The notes below the pieces were generated by a model, which saw only the letters and a list, made by a program, of their open reading frames with translations, did no database searches and was not told the origin of the DNA. Shown one piece after another: positions 6,142-6,646 of a stretch of DNA of 6,646 nt; position 1 is the stretch's first letter, and each line of letters opens with the position of its first letter. The position numbers and the translations under genes were made by a program. Source of the DNA: Erysipelotrichaceae bacterium UBA6182 (lineage in GTDB: Bacteria; Bacillota_I; Bacilli_A; Erysipelotrichales; Erysipelotrichaceae). The stretch spans positions 1-6,646 of the forward strand of contig DITO01000216.1 of the NCBI GenBank assembly GCA_002422065.1, written 5' to 3'.

Positions 6142-6497
6142 CACTCGTTTTCATCAAAAACAAACAGTATTTTATTCTCTACTAGAACTTCAAGAGGAAT
6201 AAGGTTTTGATCAATAATATCTTTAATGCTAAATGATTTGTAATCTGTTGTTCTAACAAATGAAATCATACCAGATTTTAAGCAAGGAAGTGCATAAGTG
6301 ACGCCATCCAATTCATAAATTACTTCAATCGCTTCTGCACACATCTTATCACCTTGAATGGTTTCATCATACACAAAGTATTCATCTATCACAAGATACG
6401 GTGGAGCAAGTCTTGAGGTATTATCATTTTCCTTAGCCTGACCTACACAACCACTGATTATAAATAACATACTGACTAAGAGTAGTAACTTTCTCAT
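6141..6497 (-). CDS. Small predicted lipoprotein of unknown function
   Basis: This 118-residue protein has a typical lipoprotein signal: MRK, a hydrophobic core LLLLVSMLFI and the lipobox ISGC, so Cys17 should be lipidated and the mature chain of about 100 residues should lie outside the membrane. A short polar linker (18-30) precedes a compact acidic domain. Two other cysteines, C53 (KMC) and C72 (LPC), flank a predicted beta segment (IEVIYELDGVTYAL) and could form a disulfide in the exported domain. No enzyme motif is visible and I do not recognise the family. A consensus AAAGGAGG lies 5 nt before the ATG. The gene has its own promoter and terminator and converges on the nitroreductase gene, so shared function with that gene is not implied. 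Confidence 0.82.
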   Translation of the reverse strand: MRKLLLLVSMLFIISGCVGQAKENDNTSRLAPPYLVIDEYFVYDETIQGDKMCAEAIEVIYELDGVTYALPCLKSGMISFVRTTDYKSFSIKDIIDQNLIPLEVLVENKILFVFDENE

Positions 6498-6521
6498 AAT
6501 AACCTCCTTTGAGTTAATCCT

Positions 6522-6549
6522 AGTATATCTTTTTAAAAAACTTTGTGAG
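6522..6549 (-). promoter_or_regulatory. Promoter of the small lipoprotein gene
   Basis: On the minus strand TATACT (6522-6527, five of six to TATAAT) is preceded after 16 bp by CTCACA (6544-6549, four of six to TTGACA). The predicted start is near 6515, leaving a short leader before AAAGGAGG. Confidence 0.5.
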
Positions 6550-6557
6550 AAAAATAG

Positions 6558-6581
6558 TGATAAGTTACATAGTTTTTATCA
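6558..6581. repeat. Small inverted repeat upstream of the small lipoprotein promoter
   Basis: TGATAA (6558-6563) and TTATCA (6576-6581) form a 6-bp inverted repeat with a 12-bp gap, just upstream of the -35. It could be an operator half-site pair, but short AT-rich repeats of this kind arise by chance. I see nothing else in 6582-6646. Confidence 0.2.
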
Positions 6582-6646
6582 TAATACGCATAATTAAATC
6601 TTTGTTTATTAATAATGAGAAATGAGAGTATAAAATATCTTGTGTA

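Noticed and set aside
1..6646. A new defence, mobile or RNA-based system
   Set aside because: No transposase, integrase, nuclease, reverse transcriptase, toxin-antitoxin pair, repeat-spacer array, tRNA, rRNA or riboswitch-like structure was recognised; the genes are mostly ordinary metabolic enzymes.

Overview
The window looks like an AT-rich, low-GC Gram-positive chromosome: Bacillota, or a Mollicutes relative such as Acholeplasmatales or Izemoplasmatales. Shine-Dalgarno sites are purine-rich and mostly strong. Intergenic gaps are short and carry small hairpin terminators. Two proteins have lipoprotein signal peptides, as expected of a cell with a single membrane. TGA is used as a true stop by the genes ending at 4395 and 6141, and the tryptophans I checked are TGG, so this is the standard code and not the Mycoplasma/Spiroplasma code. 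The placement is inferred from these features and no marker gene proves it.

Layout from left to right: the end of an unseen plus-strand unit with a perfect hairpin terminator (21-50); a minus-strand iron-type alcohol dehydrogenase (185-1345); a divergent plus-strand lipoprotein of unknown function (1465-2535) with a good promoter and its own terminator; a plus-strand pair made of a small HD-domain hydrolase (2626-3147) and malic enzyme (3167-4324), 19 bp apart and probably one transcript; a two-way terminator (4336-4372); a minus-strand short-chain dehydrogenase (4395-5303); a divergent plus-strand NfsA/FRP-type flavin nitroreductase (5359-6114) only 55 bp away; and a convergent minus-strand small lipoprotein (6141-6497), whose terminator hairpin starts inside its stop codon. 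The last 149 bp hold only that gene's promoter and one small inverted repeat.

Four of the seven genes are nicotinamide-dependent or NAD(P)H-linked redox enzymes: the Fe-type dehydrogenase, malic enzyme, the SDR and the nitroreductase. This suits a fermentative organism balancing NAD(P)H around pyruvate, aldehydes/alcohols and small electrophiles. They sit in at least four separate transcription units, so this is a metabolic neighbourhood and not a dedicated pathway.

Three upstream-most ATG choices are rejected in favour of downstream starts with better ribosome-binding or promoter evidence (1345, 2626 and 5303). I found no mobile element, CRISPR array, RNA gene, toxin-antitoxin or defence system. 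I see an ordinary chromosomal region and no convincing new biological system. The two lipoproteins are the only genes whose roles are truly unknown.
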